From the NCBI GenBank assembly GCA_028277765.1, contig JANQFQ010000095.1, forward strand, positions 62,001 through 126,000: 64,000 bases of DNA, read 5' to 3'. The notes beneath the pieces are model-generated. The model was not told the DNA's origin. It did not search any database and was given only the letters and a program-made list of their open reading frames with translations. Source of the DNA: Desulfobacterales bacterium (lineage in GTDB: Bacteria > Desulfobacterota > Desulfobacteria > Desulfobacterales > SURF-7). This document shows, piece after piece, positions 25,409-34,821 of this stretch. Both the position numbers and the translations under genes were made by a program. Position 1 is the first letter of the stretch; every line of letters begins with the position of its first letter.

Positions 25409-26218
25409 TTACCATCCTGAAGTAAAAATCGTCTTTGCCGCTTTTAATGAACATTTCTGATAGGCTGAATATGCTTTGGCTGCCCTGTCAGCAATTTTCT
25501 GACCACTTTCATTCTTCATCCATCCTTCCAGCGCCCCTTCAAGAATATAGGCTTCAGGAGCAAGCTTGCTTTTTGTCCATAACAATGGATAACCATTTGC
25601 CTTCTTCAAAGGTGTTTTAAAATAGTCCTTGCTGTAACATGACAAAACAAACACATTGCGCGGCTCACCTTCTTTACTGCCGGCCGGAAAGGTCTTAAAG
25701 AGTTTTTTATACAAAACCGATGGTTTCCAGAAATCCATAAACGCATCATGTCCTACATAAACAAGCAGATCAGATGTTGACCCTCCATGAATAATTAATT
25801 TGTCCTTTATCGTGACTTTCAAGTCATAGGTTCCAGCGCTTGATTTCAGCAAATCTTTAATAGCATCATTTATATTTTTTCCCCTGTATGCATCAGCAAT
25901 AAGGTACACATCCTGTTCCCTTAAGTTAACAAACACCGCTCTTTCTAAAATGGTTTCACTGATATGCTTTTGTAGTAAGACAAGCTTCCATTGTTTGCTT
26001 TTCGTAAAAACCGTTTTCACGCCAAACATCGCCCCCCAATAGAGATTATTTTCCGGTTTATCTCCATTGCCAAGTGTTTCTGGTACAGGAACAATCCCCT
26101 GGGAATCATTATCACATAATGCAACAAATACATGGATGGTTTTTCCATATGCTTCACTATTGATCATGGCCGCAATACAGAAGAGCACAAATGAAATGCT
26201 TATGGTGATAATCTTCAT
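25409..26218 (-). CDS. Secreted protein of unknown function, possible caspase-fold His/Cys dyad
   Basis: The 269-residue protein has a signal peptide (residues 1-25, ending NSEAYGK). The mature part begins TIHVFVALCDNDSQG and contains DLLVYVGHDAFMDF near residue 156 and NVFVLSCYSKDYF near 197. A hydrophobic strand ending in GH and another ending in SC, in that order, is the arrangement of clan CD (caspase/gingipain-like) peptidases; this is a pattern reading, not a recognised family. It would act in the periplasm or outside. It stands alone. Confidence 0.65.
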   Translation of the reverse strand: MKIITISISFVLFCIAAMINSEAYGKTIHVFVALCDNDSQGIVPVPETLGNGDKPENNLYWGAMFGVKTVFTKSKQWKLVLLQKHISETILERAVFVNLREQDVYLIADAYRGKNINDAIKDLLKSSAGTYDLKVTIKDKLIIHGGSTSDLLVYVGHDAFMDFWKPSVLYKKLFKTFPAGSKEGEPRNVFVLSCYSKDYFKTPLKKANGYPLLWTKSKLAPEAYILEGALEGWMKNESGQKIADRAAKAYSAYQKCSLKAAKTIFTSGW

Positions 26219-26284
26219 TTCTTTGTATTATAAATCTTATATCGTGTTTTATTTTTTTCTACGTTAAAGGAATAGTGAATCACC

Positions 26285-26953
26285 TTATCGTATGACAAAA
26301 AGCTTTTCAATCACCCAGCCAACTCCTTTGAAAACATATCCTAAAGGGCCCAATATTGTTTTTTGATCTAAAGAAAGGGCAATTGATGAATAATCAACTC
26401 TCCCTTTTAAGTTTTTAAGTTTTCCCTCCATGGAATCAATATCACTTTGAAGCCGTGTCAGTTCTTTTTCAATGATAAGAACATCCTTAACATTTACAGC
26501 CCTTTTCAAAAGCTTTTTCAGACGATCGCGCAGAGCAATTGCATTTTTAAGGCGGGCCTCTGTATCAATATACAGTTCGGTCACATCCTGCGCAGAAATA
26601 CGCCTGTGCGTTTCGTGGCCCAGATCAGCTAACCGGTCAATGACTGGTGTAAGCTGTTTTGACGGGACACGGAGTTTAAAGCTGGCACCTTTTTCACCGC
26701 TCATACTTTTACTCTCAACATACCCCCCGCTCTCTTCGATAATAGAAACAACAAGGTCGACAGCATCACTTACCTTATCCACTTCAATATCCAGAGAAGC
26801 ACTCCAGATAAGCATGCGGTCTTTCTCAATCATGCCCCCAGTAAAATCAGCTGCACGTCCTGCCACACTAGTTTTAACTGAACAACCTATAAAATACATT
26901 GAAAAAAAACATACTGCTAACAGTAAAAACTCCTTTTTTCTCTCAAAGTTCAT
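26285..26953 (-). CDS. DUF4349 lipoprotein
   Basis: A 222-residue protein with a lipobox (FIGC at Cys24). After it come the DUF4349 elements: RMLIWSASLDIEVDKVSDAV, SGGYVESKSMSG, LRVPSKQLTPVIDRLADLG, then a long coiled coil (LTRLQSDIDSMEGKLKNLKG) and a C-terminal hydrophobic segment without a full second span. Full-length members usually end in a membrane helix. The role is unknown; it is an envelope protein by its signals. Confidence 0.85.
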   Translation of the reverse strand: MNFERKKEFLLLAVCFFSMYFIGCSVKTSVAGRAADFTGGMIEKDRMLIWSASLDIEVDKVSDAVDLVVSIIEESGGYVESKSMSGEKGASFKLRVPSKQLTPVIDRLADLGHETHRRISAQDVTELYIDTEARLKNAIALRDRLKKLLKRAVNVKDVLIIEKELTRLQSDIDSMEGKLKNLKGRVDYSSIALSLDQKTILGPLGYVFKGVGWVIEKLFVIR

Positions 26954-27055
26954 ATTGTTCTCCTTAGAAACAACAATGATTAATATTTTTCTCTGTTTAC
27001 CCTTTCAAAAAACAAATATTGTCCCTTCTCAGCACATTTTCCAAATCAGGACAAT

Positions 27056-27784
27056 TTAAGCTCTTTTCCTATCTAATTTAATATTATTTGTAAATTTTTG
27101 AATCTCTTCCCACGCCTGTTCAGGTCTGGTTTGAAGCAGCATATGCGGCGCATTGATATCAGCAATTTGAATGTCTGGTTTTAGTCTTTTTATGATATCA
27201 AGATTTTTTCTTCTAACAAGCCTGTCATTTAATGCACGTAAATACAATATTGGAATGTTTACCTGTTTAAGGGCTTCAGATTCATCAGCGTTTAATACAG
27301 CTTCAATCCTGCCGGCAAACACCTCCGATGGCACTTTGTCTACAATTGTTTTAATAGTTTCTGAAATATCCGATCCCGACACATTGTCAAGCATAAAATA
27401 TCTCATTAAAAAAAAAGATTTCGGCATTCGACAGAGCAATTTTATGGGCAGGACTTTCATCCAGGGTGGTATGGGTGATGTTATAAAGGACGCGGCCAGT
27501 ATCACACCAAGCAAATTGGATGGATGCTTTGCGGCAATCCTGACGGCAAGGGGACCTGAAAAAGATTCGCCGAGTATTAAAAACTGTTCTTTGCCTGGAA
27601 TGTTAGATTTAATGATTGCTTCAAGATCATCATAGGAAAGGTATTTATCATGGGGATATTTAATAACTATAGGTATGAATACTTCTGGGCATTCTTTTAA
27701 TAGCGGATCAAAAAGCAAGCCTGTGCCATCCAGTCCCGGCAGCAAAATTATCTTTGTCTTTTTTTTGTCATTGGTCATGAACAA
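27056..27784 (-). CDS. Alpha/beta-hydrolase fold protein
   Basis: A 242-residue hydrolase-fold protein. LLPGLDGTGLLFDPL is the oxyanion strand-loop, LGESFSGPLAVRIA the nucleophile elbow (Ser in GESFSG), and the end has LRALNDRLVRR (acid region) and INAPHMLLQTRPE (catalytic His). All three catalytic positions are present. No signal peptide is seen, so it is cytoplasmic. The substrate is unknown. Confidence 0.85.
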   Translation of the reverse strand: MFMTNDKKKTKIILLPGLDGTGLLFDPLLKECPEVFIPIVIKYPHDKYLSYDDLEAIIKSNIPGKEQFLILGESFSGPLAVRIAAKHPSNLLGVILAASFITSPIPPWMKVLPIKLLCRMPKSFFLMRYFMLDNVSGSDISETIKTIVDKVPSEVFAGRIEAVLNADESEALKQVNIPILYLRALNDRLVRRKNLDIIKRLKPDIQIADINAPHMLLQTRPEQAWEEIQKFTNNIKLDRKRA

Positions 27785-27848
27785 TATGAGATTGTATCAC
27801 ACTAGAATCGGCGAAAACAGAAGCTTTATTTAAAATATTCATCATAAC

Positions 27849-28733
27849 TTAAGACGAAGCTATTTCAATAGCTTTTACCAATTCCAGCATCCCGCTGATA
27901 ATCCCTTCAGGATCTGCTTCAACGTTATAGGAACAATTATCAGCACAAGGTCCGTCTTTGCACACAATCCGGTCATCTAGTATTTCTAAAGAAACAGGCC
28001 GCTGTACTATTTTAGGTTTGGTTTTTATAAATTCCATCAAACATTTCTGAACATCTTTGTTCAATAGAATCTCTTTTGTCTTTTCAATATTATTACCCTG
28101 GATAATAAGGTATTTATCTAAATCTTTATTCCCGGTTTCAACATCCTGTTTCTTAAACAGCCCTATTGCTTTAAAGAATTTGTCAGACATTTTTTCATAA
28201 TATACCCTTATCCCATATCCCAATGGCTTATTATAAAAAACAGAAATCCTTAAACAATTAAACATATCCGCTTGTACTGCCAGGCCACCTGACTTTGAGA
28301 TCATGTGCACTTCAGTAAGTTTATCCAGCCTCACCAGATGGTCTTCAATTTTTCCCCTGAACTCTTCACCTCTTTGATTCTTTGACAGGTTTGCCAGTTC
28401 TTCATTCATTCCTGAAATTTCATCTTTATCGAGGAAAAAACCGTCGCATTCAGGGCAATGATCAAAAATAATATCAGAATATCTTAACAGGTTTATCTTA
28501 TTCATTACCTGGTTGTTGCATTTAGGGCATTCCCGTTTGCTGAAAAGATCCTCATGGCCCTCATCATCAATGGAACAAAATTCAATGTCACCGGCCAGCC
28601 CTGTAGCAAGATTATTTAACTCACCCTTATCTAAAAAAGTACCCCCGCAATTATCGCAAACCTCCATGCTGATATCCGGCTCCTGCACAGCTTCCATCTC
28701 ATTGCTGCAATTTGGACATTTATAAGCACCCAT
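27849..28733 (-). CDS. zf-TFIIB domain protein
   Basis: A 294-residue protein with two zinc-ribbon repeats: CPNCSNEMEAV...CDNCGGTFLDKGEL at the start and CPKCNNQVMNK...CPECDGFFLDKDEI at about residues 60-105, matching the zf-TFIIB pattern (Cx2C, Cx2C followed by G-x-W/F-LD-GEL). The remaining 170 residues are an unassigned domain. I start at the ATG at 28733, which has GGGAG upstream and removes an overlap with the next gene. Function unknown. Confidence 0.8.
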   Translation of the reverse strand: MGAYKCPNCSNEMEAVQEPDISMEVCDNCGGTFLDKGELNNLATGLAGDIEFCSIDDEGHEDLFSKRECPKCNNQVMNKINLLRYSDIIFDHCPECDGFFLDKDEISGMNEELANLSKNQRGEEFRGKIEDHLVRLDKLTEVHMISKSGGLAVQADMFNCLRISVFYNKPLGYGIRVYYEKMSDKFFKAIGLFKKQDVETGNKDLDKYLIIQGNNIEKTKEILLNKDVQKCLMEFIKTKPKIVQRPVSLEILDDRIVCKDGPCADNCSYNVEADPEGIISGMLELVKAIEIASS

Positions 28734-28791
28734 AAAAAACTCCCTTGAAATAAATATTTTTCCTGATTCAATGTGAAAACAATATATATGG

Positions 28792-30054
28792 TTAATGATA
28801 TGAGTCGTCAATAATTTCCGACAACTTTTTAAACACATCCAAATTTAAAAGTATACCACCGTGGTTTTCATTAAACCCGTACACTTTAACTGCTTCACTC
28901 TGTGCTTTTAAACAGAGACCGCTGGTGAGTGTGACAACGCCGTCATTACAGGGAATTTTTGGGATGCTTATCCCCCTGTAACCAAAAAAAAGATAATATT
29001 TGGTCTTTGGCCCTAATGGTTTCTCAAACAGGTTGTTGATAAATTCACTTTCCGGCGCTATATCGATCCAGTTTGGGGCAGGCGTTTTAGCATACCTGGC
29101 GAACTCCGCGGCTTTAACCCCTTTCCATGGTGCTGAAATGGAAATAAACTTTTTCACATAGTTATGGTTGTCTTCATAGGTGTTTTTAAGAATGAAATCC
29201 CTTGTAATCAGCCCGCCCATGCTGTGTGAAATAACATAAAGGCTCTTGAAACCGTGCAACCGGTGAAGTTCCTTTATGTCATAATTCAGCCAGTCTCCCA
29301 GTCTGTCCAGCTTTACACCCGTGGGATAATAAAAAACCCACGGTTGGTATTTTTCCCGGTCAATGTGCGTCATAAAAAATTCCCATTCAGCAGGTGTCGC
29401 CATGGCCCCGTGCACAAACAGAACCGGGATTTTGCGCCGGCTGTATTCTTCAAGAAGATAAAGCCCGCCGCCTACCTTTTCAAAAAACGTTGCTGGTTCC
29501 CATTGCCCGAGAGGACCGTTTTCCCGCGCGAACAGCTCATCCTGGATATCGATGACCTCAAACCCGGACCTGAATCGTTTCCCTATAACTCCAGGGCCAG
29601 TAAGATCTGAAGAAAATCCTTCTAGCGCAACAAAAGGTTCGTCAATAACAATATTAATGTCCAACCTGTTTTCCGGTTTCGAAATCCTAATAAAATCCGG
29701 TTTGCCATACCATCCAGATGGTTCACCATGGTCACAGATCATATTTTTATTGGTATCACTAAAAGCAAAAAAATAATAATATCCTGGCGGGACAAGGAAC
29801 CTATACTTGTCTGATTCACCCAGCATCGTATAATAAGCAATATCTGTTTCCCCTACGATCTCAGTATAGAGGATAACGATCACCGGCCCCTCTGACGGTC
29901 TTTTTAAAACAGCTTTACCTGAAACAACAGATGACATTTTCATCCGGTTCATTTCAAAATCAAGCTGTTTTAGATAACATCCGCCTGATAAAAGGTAAAC
30001 AGCAGAAGCTGTTAAAAGAATACCTGTTCTGCAATAAATGTAGAATAATTTCAT
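28792..30054 (-). CDS. Lipoprotein with alpha/beta-hydrolase (lipase-like) domain
   Basis: A 420-residue protein with a signal and lipobox-like Cys at residue 26 (LLSGGC). Residues about 30-150 form a beta-rich domain; from VLFVHGAMATPAEWE onward there is a lipase-type alpha/beta-hydrolase: YVISHSMGGLITRDF holds the nucleophile Ser (SHSMGG) and the C-terminal NENHGGIL the candidate His. It resembles PGAP1/lipase-like esterases. It probably acts on lipids or esters in the periplasm or at the outer membrane. Confidence 0.85.
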   Translation of the reverse strand: MKLFYIYCRTGILLTASAVYLLSGGCYLKQLDFEMNRMKMSSVVSGKAVLKRPSEGPVIVILYTEIVGETDIAYYTMLGESDKYRFLVPPGYYYFFAFSDTNKNMICDHGEPSGWYGKPDFIRISKPENRLDINIVIDEPFVALEGFSSDLTGPGVIGKRFRSGFEVIDIQDELFARENGPLGQWEPATFFEKVGGGLYLLEEYSRRKIPVLFVHGAMATPAEWEFFMTHIDREKYQPWVFYYPTGVKLDRLGDWLNYDIKELHRLHGFKSLYVISHSMGGLITRDFILKNTYEDNHNYVKKFISISAPWKGVKAAEFARYAKTPAPNWIDIAPESEFINNLFEKPLGPKTKYYLFFGYRGISIPKIPCNDGVVTLTSGLCLKAQSEAVKVYGFNENHGGILLNLDVFKKLSEIIDDSYH

Positions 30055-30089
30055 TATGATTTTAGATTATCAGTGGTTTGTATTCTTGC

Positions 30090-31382
30090 TTAAGTGCTCA
30101 GTGTTTTGAACTTTCCGACTTTTTCCTGAAGACTTGCCGCTAGGCTGGATAATTGTTCAGCATTTGATTTTACATGCAGACTTTTTTCCGACATCTCTCC
30201 GGTTTTCTCTGTTGCCCCGGAAATATCATCTGCGATTTCTTCAAAAGCCTGCTGGCTTAATGAAACCGTTTCTGCCACACTATTAATTCCCTGGGTAACA
30301 TGGCTGATGTTGCCAGCTATTTCTCGGGTTGTTATGGACTGTTCTTCAATGGCTGAAGCAATCGTAGAAACAATGTCATTGCCGTCATTGATTACTTTTG
30401 TGATTTCCGCGATTTCATCAACTGTTCCGGACGCTGTTTGCTGTACTCCTTCAATCAGATTTTTTATCTCCTGTGTGGATTCTGATGTCTGGCGGGCAAG
30501 CTCTTTAATTTCTCCAGCAACAACCGCGAAGCCCTTGCCTGCCTCGCCTGCGCGGGCCGCTTCAATCGTCGCGTTAAGGGCCAGGAGGTTCGTCTGTTCT
30601 GAAATGTCGGTAATTGTCTCTGTAACCTTGCCAATATCTGCGGCTGCCTTGCCAAGCTCTTCAACTTTTGCGGAAGTGCTCTTTGAACGCATGACAGCTT
30701 TTTGGGTAATTCTGTTTGCCTGATCAGAATTCTGGGCGATTTCATTAATTGTCGCGATCATCGCTTCCACGGCCTCCGACACCATGCCGGTATTGGTGGA
30801 AACCTGTTTCATTGAAGTTGCCGCGTTGGTTACATTTGACCGCATTTTTTCAGCCTTGCCAGCAGAGATTTCAGTGCTCTTGGTAGTAGTGTCAACAATC
30901 ATCGCCATTTCAGATGAAATGTGATTCAAGTTTTCAACCATCTGAAGATTGTCTGTCGTATTATTCTTTATGGACTCAATCAACACAGAAATCTCAGCAA
31001 TCATGACTTCTATTTTGCTTGAAATAGATCCAAGTTCATCCTTACCGGAATATTCCGGTTTTTGTGTAAAATCTCCGGCAGAAAGGGCATCCAGGCATAC
31101 GTTGATTTTTTTAATCGGGCCGACAATATGAATAAGCAATAATGTCATTGCAATATGCCCGCTGACACCCTGTATGGTTGCGGTTATTAAAATCCTTATG
31201 ATATTTATTTCCTTGTAAAACATTAATGCTGAACTGTATACGGTAGCTCCGGCCATAAGTAGCAATATATAAGTGAGCTTTCCGCGCAATGAATTCCTGT
31301 AAAGAAAAAAGCATACAGAGCCGCCGACTAGGCAGCAAATAACATGTACGACACATATCAGTATAAGGTGTTCACCACTCAT
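30090..31382 (-). CDS. Methyl-accepting chemotaxis protein
   Basis: A 430-residue receptor with three hydrophobic spans in the first 110 residues, a HAMP-like linker ([18 protein letters not shown]), and a full signalling domain whose hairpin tip [19 protein letters not shown] is conserved. There is little periplasmic sequence, so the ligand is likely sensed in or near the membrane. No other chemotaxis gene is nearby. The start MSGEHLIL at 31382 is supported by AGGAGAG upstream. Confidence 0.9.
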   Translation of the reverse strand: MSGEHLILICVVHVICCLVGGSVCFFLYRNSLRGKLTYILLLMAGATVYSSALMFYKEINIIRILITATIQGVSGHIAMTLLLIHIVGPIKKINVCLDALSAGDFTQKPEYSGKDELGSISSKIEVMIAEISVLIESIKNNTTDNLQMVENLNHISSEMAMIVDTTTKSTEISAGKAEKMRSNVTNAATSMKQVSTNTGMVSEAVEAMIATINEIAQNSDQANRITQKAVMRSKSTSAKVEELGKAAADIGKVTETITDISEQTNLLALNATIEAARAGEAGKGFAVVAGEIKELARQTSESTQEIKNLIEGVQQTASGTVDEIAEITKVINDGNDIVSTIASAIEEQSITTREIAGNISHVTQGINSVAETVSLSQQAFEEIADDISGATEKTGEMSEKSLHVKSNAEQLSSLAASLQEKVGKFKTLST

Positions 31383-31480
31383 ACTTTCTCTCCTGTTAGT
31401 GAAAATTTATAATTGAATTTAACAGATTCAACACTATATTTTTTTTCTGTATTAACACAAGTTTTTTATAAAAATGCAGG

Positions 31481-31828
31481 CTAATCCGCAAGCTCAATTG
31501 AAACCACATCAAGCTCCCTGCCGGACAGAATATCCATAACCTTTGCCCCACAATCAGGACAGATAAACACAGCATCGTTTATTATCCATTCGTGTTGACA
31601 CGATTTACAGGATGCCCGCACAGGGACCTCTTCGATATTAAGGATGGCGCCTTCAAGGAGGGTCTCTTTTGATGCTATTTCAAAACAGAAGTGTAAGCTG
31701 TCAGTAACAATTGCCGAAAGTTTACCAGCCCTGACATTGACACATTCAACACAAGGATCAGTTATGTTGTCAGGTATTGAGGATTTAACGATTTCAATGA
31801 TCTGCGCTGCAATACCCATTTCGTGCAT
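31481..31828 (-). CDS. hypA: Hydrogenase/urease nickel insertion protein HypA
   Basis: A 115-residue protein starting MHEMGIA, whose N-terminal Met-His binds nickel in HypA. The zinc-binding motif is CKSC...CPDC in the C-terminal half. The length is standard. HypA with HypB delivers nickel to hydrogenase precursors. No hydrogenase or other hyp genes are in the window, so it is an isolated copy. Confidence 0.92.
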   Translation of the reverse strand: MHEMGIAAQIIEIVKSSIPDNITDPCVECVNVRAGKLSAIVTDSLHFCFEIASKETLLEGAILNIEEVPVRASCKSCQHEWIINDAVFICPDCGAKVMDILSGRELDVVSIELAD

Positions 31829-31883
31829 AATAAAAATCCGAATTCTTTATTATTTTTAATAGACGGCTTGTTGGCAGACAATT

Positions 31884-33050
31884 TTATTCACCCGGCACAA
31901 TCTCAACCCTTCGGTTTGCCTCCCTCCCTTTGGCAGTGCTATTTGACATCTTGGGCTTTGAAAAACCGAATCCTTTTATACTCAGCTTTTCTTTTGGCAG
32001 GCCCTTTTCAATCATGTATTCCATAACAGCCCTTGCCCGGTTCTCTGAAAGTTCAAGATTGTATTCTTCTGATCCAAGATTGTCTGTATGGCCGTGTATG
32101 GCTATATGAAGTGTTGGTTTTTTTTGTATTGCTTCAATAATTGTGTCAATGATGTGATGATACTGGGGCTTAATATGCTGTTTGTTGAAATCAAAAAGAA
32201 TATTTTCCAGAATCCATATCTTTCCTGTTTCATCTGCCGCGTCAGTTTCAGCCAGGACTTCAGGATCTGGGCTGCATCCTCCTTTGTCGACAATGGCAAG
32301 ACAAGGTGTGTCCGGACATCCGTCCTGAGCGTTTGGGATTGAATCCCCGTCTGAATCATATGCCTCTTGTGACGAACTCTCCCGCTTTGTATGAAATAGT
32401 TTTTTAACATTAAACTGTATGGCACTAATATTTTCCTTGCAAACGAAGAGAGTATGGATAGAGTCAGGCTCTATCTGAATTCTGCTATCCAGGATTTCAC
32501 CATAAATCACTTCACCACTGGTATTAAGAATCTTTACGCTTTCAGACCCCGAATCTGAAACTTGAATCCGGTTAATATTACTTCGTTGTATTGATATTTT
32601 TTTGAAGTCTGACATGAAGTTGATTTTTTTATTCATATAACGACCAGAGAATTTGTCACCGTTTTTCATAAAAAAAAGTGTTGTATTCATCTCATGAGAC
32701 TGATTCTCTTTTTTAAAACTGATTTTAGCAATTTTTTCCATTTCTAAGAAAAAACTGTTGCCACTGGTCAGGGCCACCTCTATAGTGTCATTTAATATCC
32801 GCCCGGAAAAATAATCGTTATTTATAGATGTTATTATATAGATATCTGGCTGGTCTTCTTTAAGCGCCACAGTTTCCAGAAAGCTGGTATCAATAATGAT
32901 ACTTCCATACGGAGTCTGCAGCCTGATAGCGCTGTCCTGAATCTCTCCATTAAGCATATCACCGGTTTTTAGAAAAATGCTCCTAGCAGCACAATCAGCT
33001 GAATAGGTTAGAAAAATGATTACTACTAATAGATATATTTTTTTCATCAT
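31884..33050 (-). CDS. OmpA-family protein with TSP3-like repeat
   Basis: A 388-residue envelope protein. After a signal peptide (MMKKIYLLVVIIFLTYSAD) come about 240 residues of repeated beta segments of the type DKFSGRYMNKK, EVIYGEILDSRIQI. Then follow a calcium-binding TSP3-like turn DSDGDSIPNAQDGCPDTP and a C-terminal OmpA peptidoglycan-binding domain (ILFDFNKQHIKP, HGHTDNLGSEEYN, LSENRARAV, GFGFSKP). I start it at the ATG at 33050 with GGAGCTGGA upstream; a longer frame has no such site. It likely anchors the outer membrane to peptidoglycan. Confidence 0.85.
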   Translation of the reverse strand: MMKKIYLLVVIIFLTYSADCAARSIFLKTGDMLNGEIQDSAIRLQTPYGSIIIDTSFLETVALKEDQPDIYIITSINNDYFSGRILNDTIEVALTSGNSFFLEMEKIAKISFKKENQSHEMNTTLFFMKNGDKFSGRYMNKKINFMSDFKKISIQRSNINRIQVSDSGSESVKILNTSGEVIYGEILDSRIQIEPDSIHTLFVCKENISAIQFNVKKLFHTKRESSSQEAYDSDGDSIPNAQDGCPDTPCLAIVDKGGCSPDPEVLAETDAADETGKIWILENILFDFNKQHIKPQYHHIIDTIIEAIQKKPTLHIAIHGHTDNLGSEEYNLELSENRARAVMEYMIEKGLPKEKLSIKGFGFSKPKMSNSTAKGREANRRVEIVPGE

Positions 33051-33278
33051 TCCAGCTCCGTTATTGATTCCAGACAGGATGCTTATCAGCTTTTGGCAGC
33101 ATCTGTTTAAGGCCCTTAAAAGATAGGAACAGCCTATGTTTTGCAATAATAGCTGATAACTGTTTTGGTGTCAAACATATAATTAATACAATATGTTGAA
33201 ACATTTTTAAAATTATCATTGACCCCACAAGCCTGATGTGTTCTTTTTTGTTGAATTCATTTTATAAAAAATAAGGAG

Positions 33279-33659
33279 ATGGTTATCGTGAAAAACTGCA
33301 GGCGAATAATAAATAAAAACATAACAGGAAGTGTTTTCCTGGGCATTCTTTTAGCCATTACTTTATATATGCTCCCCACTTCAGTTCAGGCTGAAGATAT
33401 AAATACAATGCCGGATTATGAAGCGACCGGAGGCGAAGAAGCAGTAAAAAAAAGTGTCTCTGAAGACCGGACCGATCAGACCATAGAAACTGAAACAACA
33501 CATGGGACCGTGTCACCTGATGTAAAAACATCCCCGGACAATGAGATGACTGAGGAAGCAAGAAAAAAAGCAAAGGAAGAAAGGGACAGGATGATCGACA
33601 AGTGGGGATTACGGCTGATCTTGACAGCGGTGTTTATCTCGGCTCTTGCCGCATTGTAG
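33279..33659 (+). CDS. Small envelope protein of unknown function
   Basis: A 126-residue protein with an N-terminal hydrophobic segment (VFLGILLAITLYMLPTSVQA, possible cleavage at VQA-E), an acidic Thr/Glu-rich middle and a C-terminal span ILTAVFISALAAL. AAGGAGATG precedes the start. No family is recognised; it could span the periplasm with one end in each position. Confidence 0.6.
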   Translation: MVIVKNCRRIINKNITGSVFLGILLAITLYMLPTSVQAEDINTMPDYEATGGEEAVKKSVSEDRTDQTIETETTHGTVSPDVKTSPDNEMTEEARKKAKEERDRMIDKWGLRLILTAVFISALAAL

Positions 33660-33691
33660 TTTTGTTCCCTGCTAATGTATTTAACTGTGGA

Positions 33692-33976
33692 TTAATGAAA
33701 TGTCTTATCTCCTTGTTTAATTGCTTTTATTTCACCCAGTCTCTCTTCATATTTTTCCAGATTGTCTTTCAGGGCACTGACGATTCTTTTCATGTGGCCT
33801 GGCGAAACAATTATTCTGGATACCAGTGAAGCACCTCCCGGAGAATTAAGTATCCAGTCCAGTATAAATTCTTCAGGTGTGTGGCTTACAAGCAGGCTGT
33901 TACTGTACCTGCCCCTTGACATTTCATCACCAGTATTGATCGATACTGGTTTAGGTTGATCGCTCTGCTCAGACAT
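33692..33976 (-). CDS. DUF3467 domain protein
   Basis: A 94-residue protein with the DUF3467 signature: RGRYSNSLLVSHTPEEFILDW, then SRIIVSPGHMKRIVSALKDNL and a KYEERLG end. The family is small, cytoplasmic and of unknown function. AGGAGAGG lies before the start. It is divergent from the riboswitch-controlled PilZ gene. Confidence 0.9.
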   Translation of the reverse strand: MSEQSDQPKPVSINTGDEMSRGRYSNSLLVSHTPEEFILDWILNSPGGASLVSRIIVSPGHMKRIVSALKDNLEKYEERLGEIKAIKQGDKTFH

Positions 33977-34171
33977 AAACCTCTCCTTTTATTAATATCT
34001 ATAAACTAGATTCAACACATGCTTTATCAAACCCGGTTCTGGTGAAAAAAACAATAACCTACCCGTCTTTGTTAATACAACATTTTAAAGGAGAGCACAA
34101 ACGAATCAGACTTTCTTTGTTAAAAGCTTGACTAAATAACATGTTTTTCATAAACATCTTTTTGTTCTAAT

Positions 34172-34251
34172 GTAATGAAAAAGCCAAACCCTTTGTAAAA
34201 AGGGGACGGAAAGCTACGGGTTCGCCGTTAGGTGGATCGCCGGGTTGCCAT
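34172..34251 (+). ncRNA. GEMM-type (cyclic di-GMP-I/cyclic GAMP) riboswitch
   Basis: The stretch has the class core: GCCAAACC, a short hairpin CCTTTGTAAAAAGGGG, then GGACGGAAAGCTACGGG, a second hairpin and the closing GGTGGATCGCCGGGTTGCC. These match the GEMM consensus (A-rich purine platform GGAcgnAAAGCcacGGG and the tetraloop-receptor-like 3' strand CCGGGTTGCC pairing with the 5' end). It is followed by an intrinsic terminator and a PilZ gene. I cannot decide from sequence between c-di-GMP and cGAMP specificity. Confidence 0.75.
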
Positions 34252-34260
34252 AAAAAACCT

Positions 34261-34297
34261 GCCGGGCTGTCATTTTAATTAGATAGCCCGGCTTTTT
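34261..34297 (+). terminator. Terminator in the riboswitch expression platform
   Basis: GCCGGGCT ... AGCCCGGC with a 16-base loop and five T residues, starting ten bases after the riboswitch core and 46 bases before the PilZ start codon. This indicates ligand-controlled transcription read-through. Confidence 0.85.
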
Positions 34298-34342
34298 ATA
34301 TCCGGCATACAACGGGTGCTCGTTAAAAAAAAAGGTGTTGAT

Positions 34343-34720
34343 ATGACCGGTTCAAAAAAACGTGTTGATCGCAGAAAGCATAAACGGATCCTCATGTCAA
34401 AACAGACATTTGCTATATTAAAACCTGATAATTCCTTTATGGTTCCGCTTGTTGATATTAGTCCAGGCGGTTTTTCTTTTAAATATATGGATAGTAGGGA
34501 TCAGTTACATAATATTTCAGCCGTCAGTATTCTGCATGACGGCAAATGTGTTTTAAAAGACATACCAGTAAAAACCATATCAGACATCTCGGCTGATACG
34601 TCTAAGTCTAAAGGACAACCAAAACTCAGGCGGCACAGCATGAAATTTCAGAAGATGACACCCGATCAGGCTGCCCGGCTTGAAAATTTAATCAAGAACA
34701 GAGCTCTCCGTAAGAAGTAA
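34343..34720 (+). CDS. PilZ-domain c-di-GMP-binding protein
   Basis: A 125-residue protein with the PilZ signature: RRKHKRI (RxxxR) near the start and VDISPGGFSF (D/NxSxxG) 30 residues later, both needed to bind c-di-GMP. It is a stand-alone PilZ domain without an output domain. I start it at the ATG at 34343, with AAGGTG upstream; an in-frame GTG at 34316 is possible. The GEMM riboswitch directly upstream suggests that the same second messenger controls both its synthesis and its activity. Confidence 0.85.
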   Translation: MTGSKKRVDRRKHKRILMSKQTFAILKPDNSFMVPLVDISPGGFSFKYMDSRDQLHNISAVSILHDGKCVLKDIPVKTISDISADTSKSKGQPKLRRHSMKFQKMTPDQAARLENLIKNRALRKK

Positions 34721-34770
34721 AAATTGACGATACACTAGCACATACACTAAATTATCTGGAGAGCAAACAA

Positions 34771-34800
34771 AAACCGGGCACGATTCATCGGCCCGGTTTT
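34771..34800. terminator. Bidirectional terminator between pilZ-type and pilP-type genes
   Basis: AAACCGGGC, an eleven-base loop, GCCCGGTTT with T residues after and A residues before. It serves the two convergent genes. Confidence 0.8.
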
Positions 34801-34821
34801 GATCTTATTTTTCAAGCCTAA

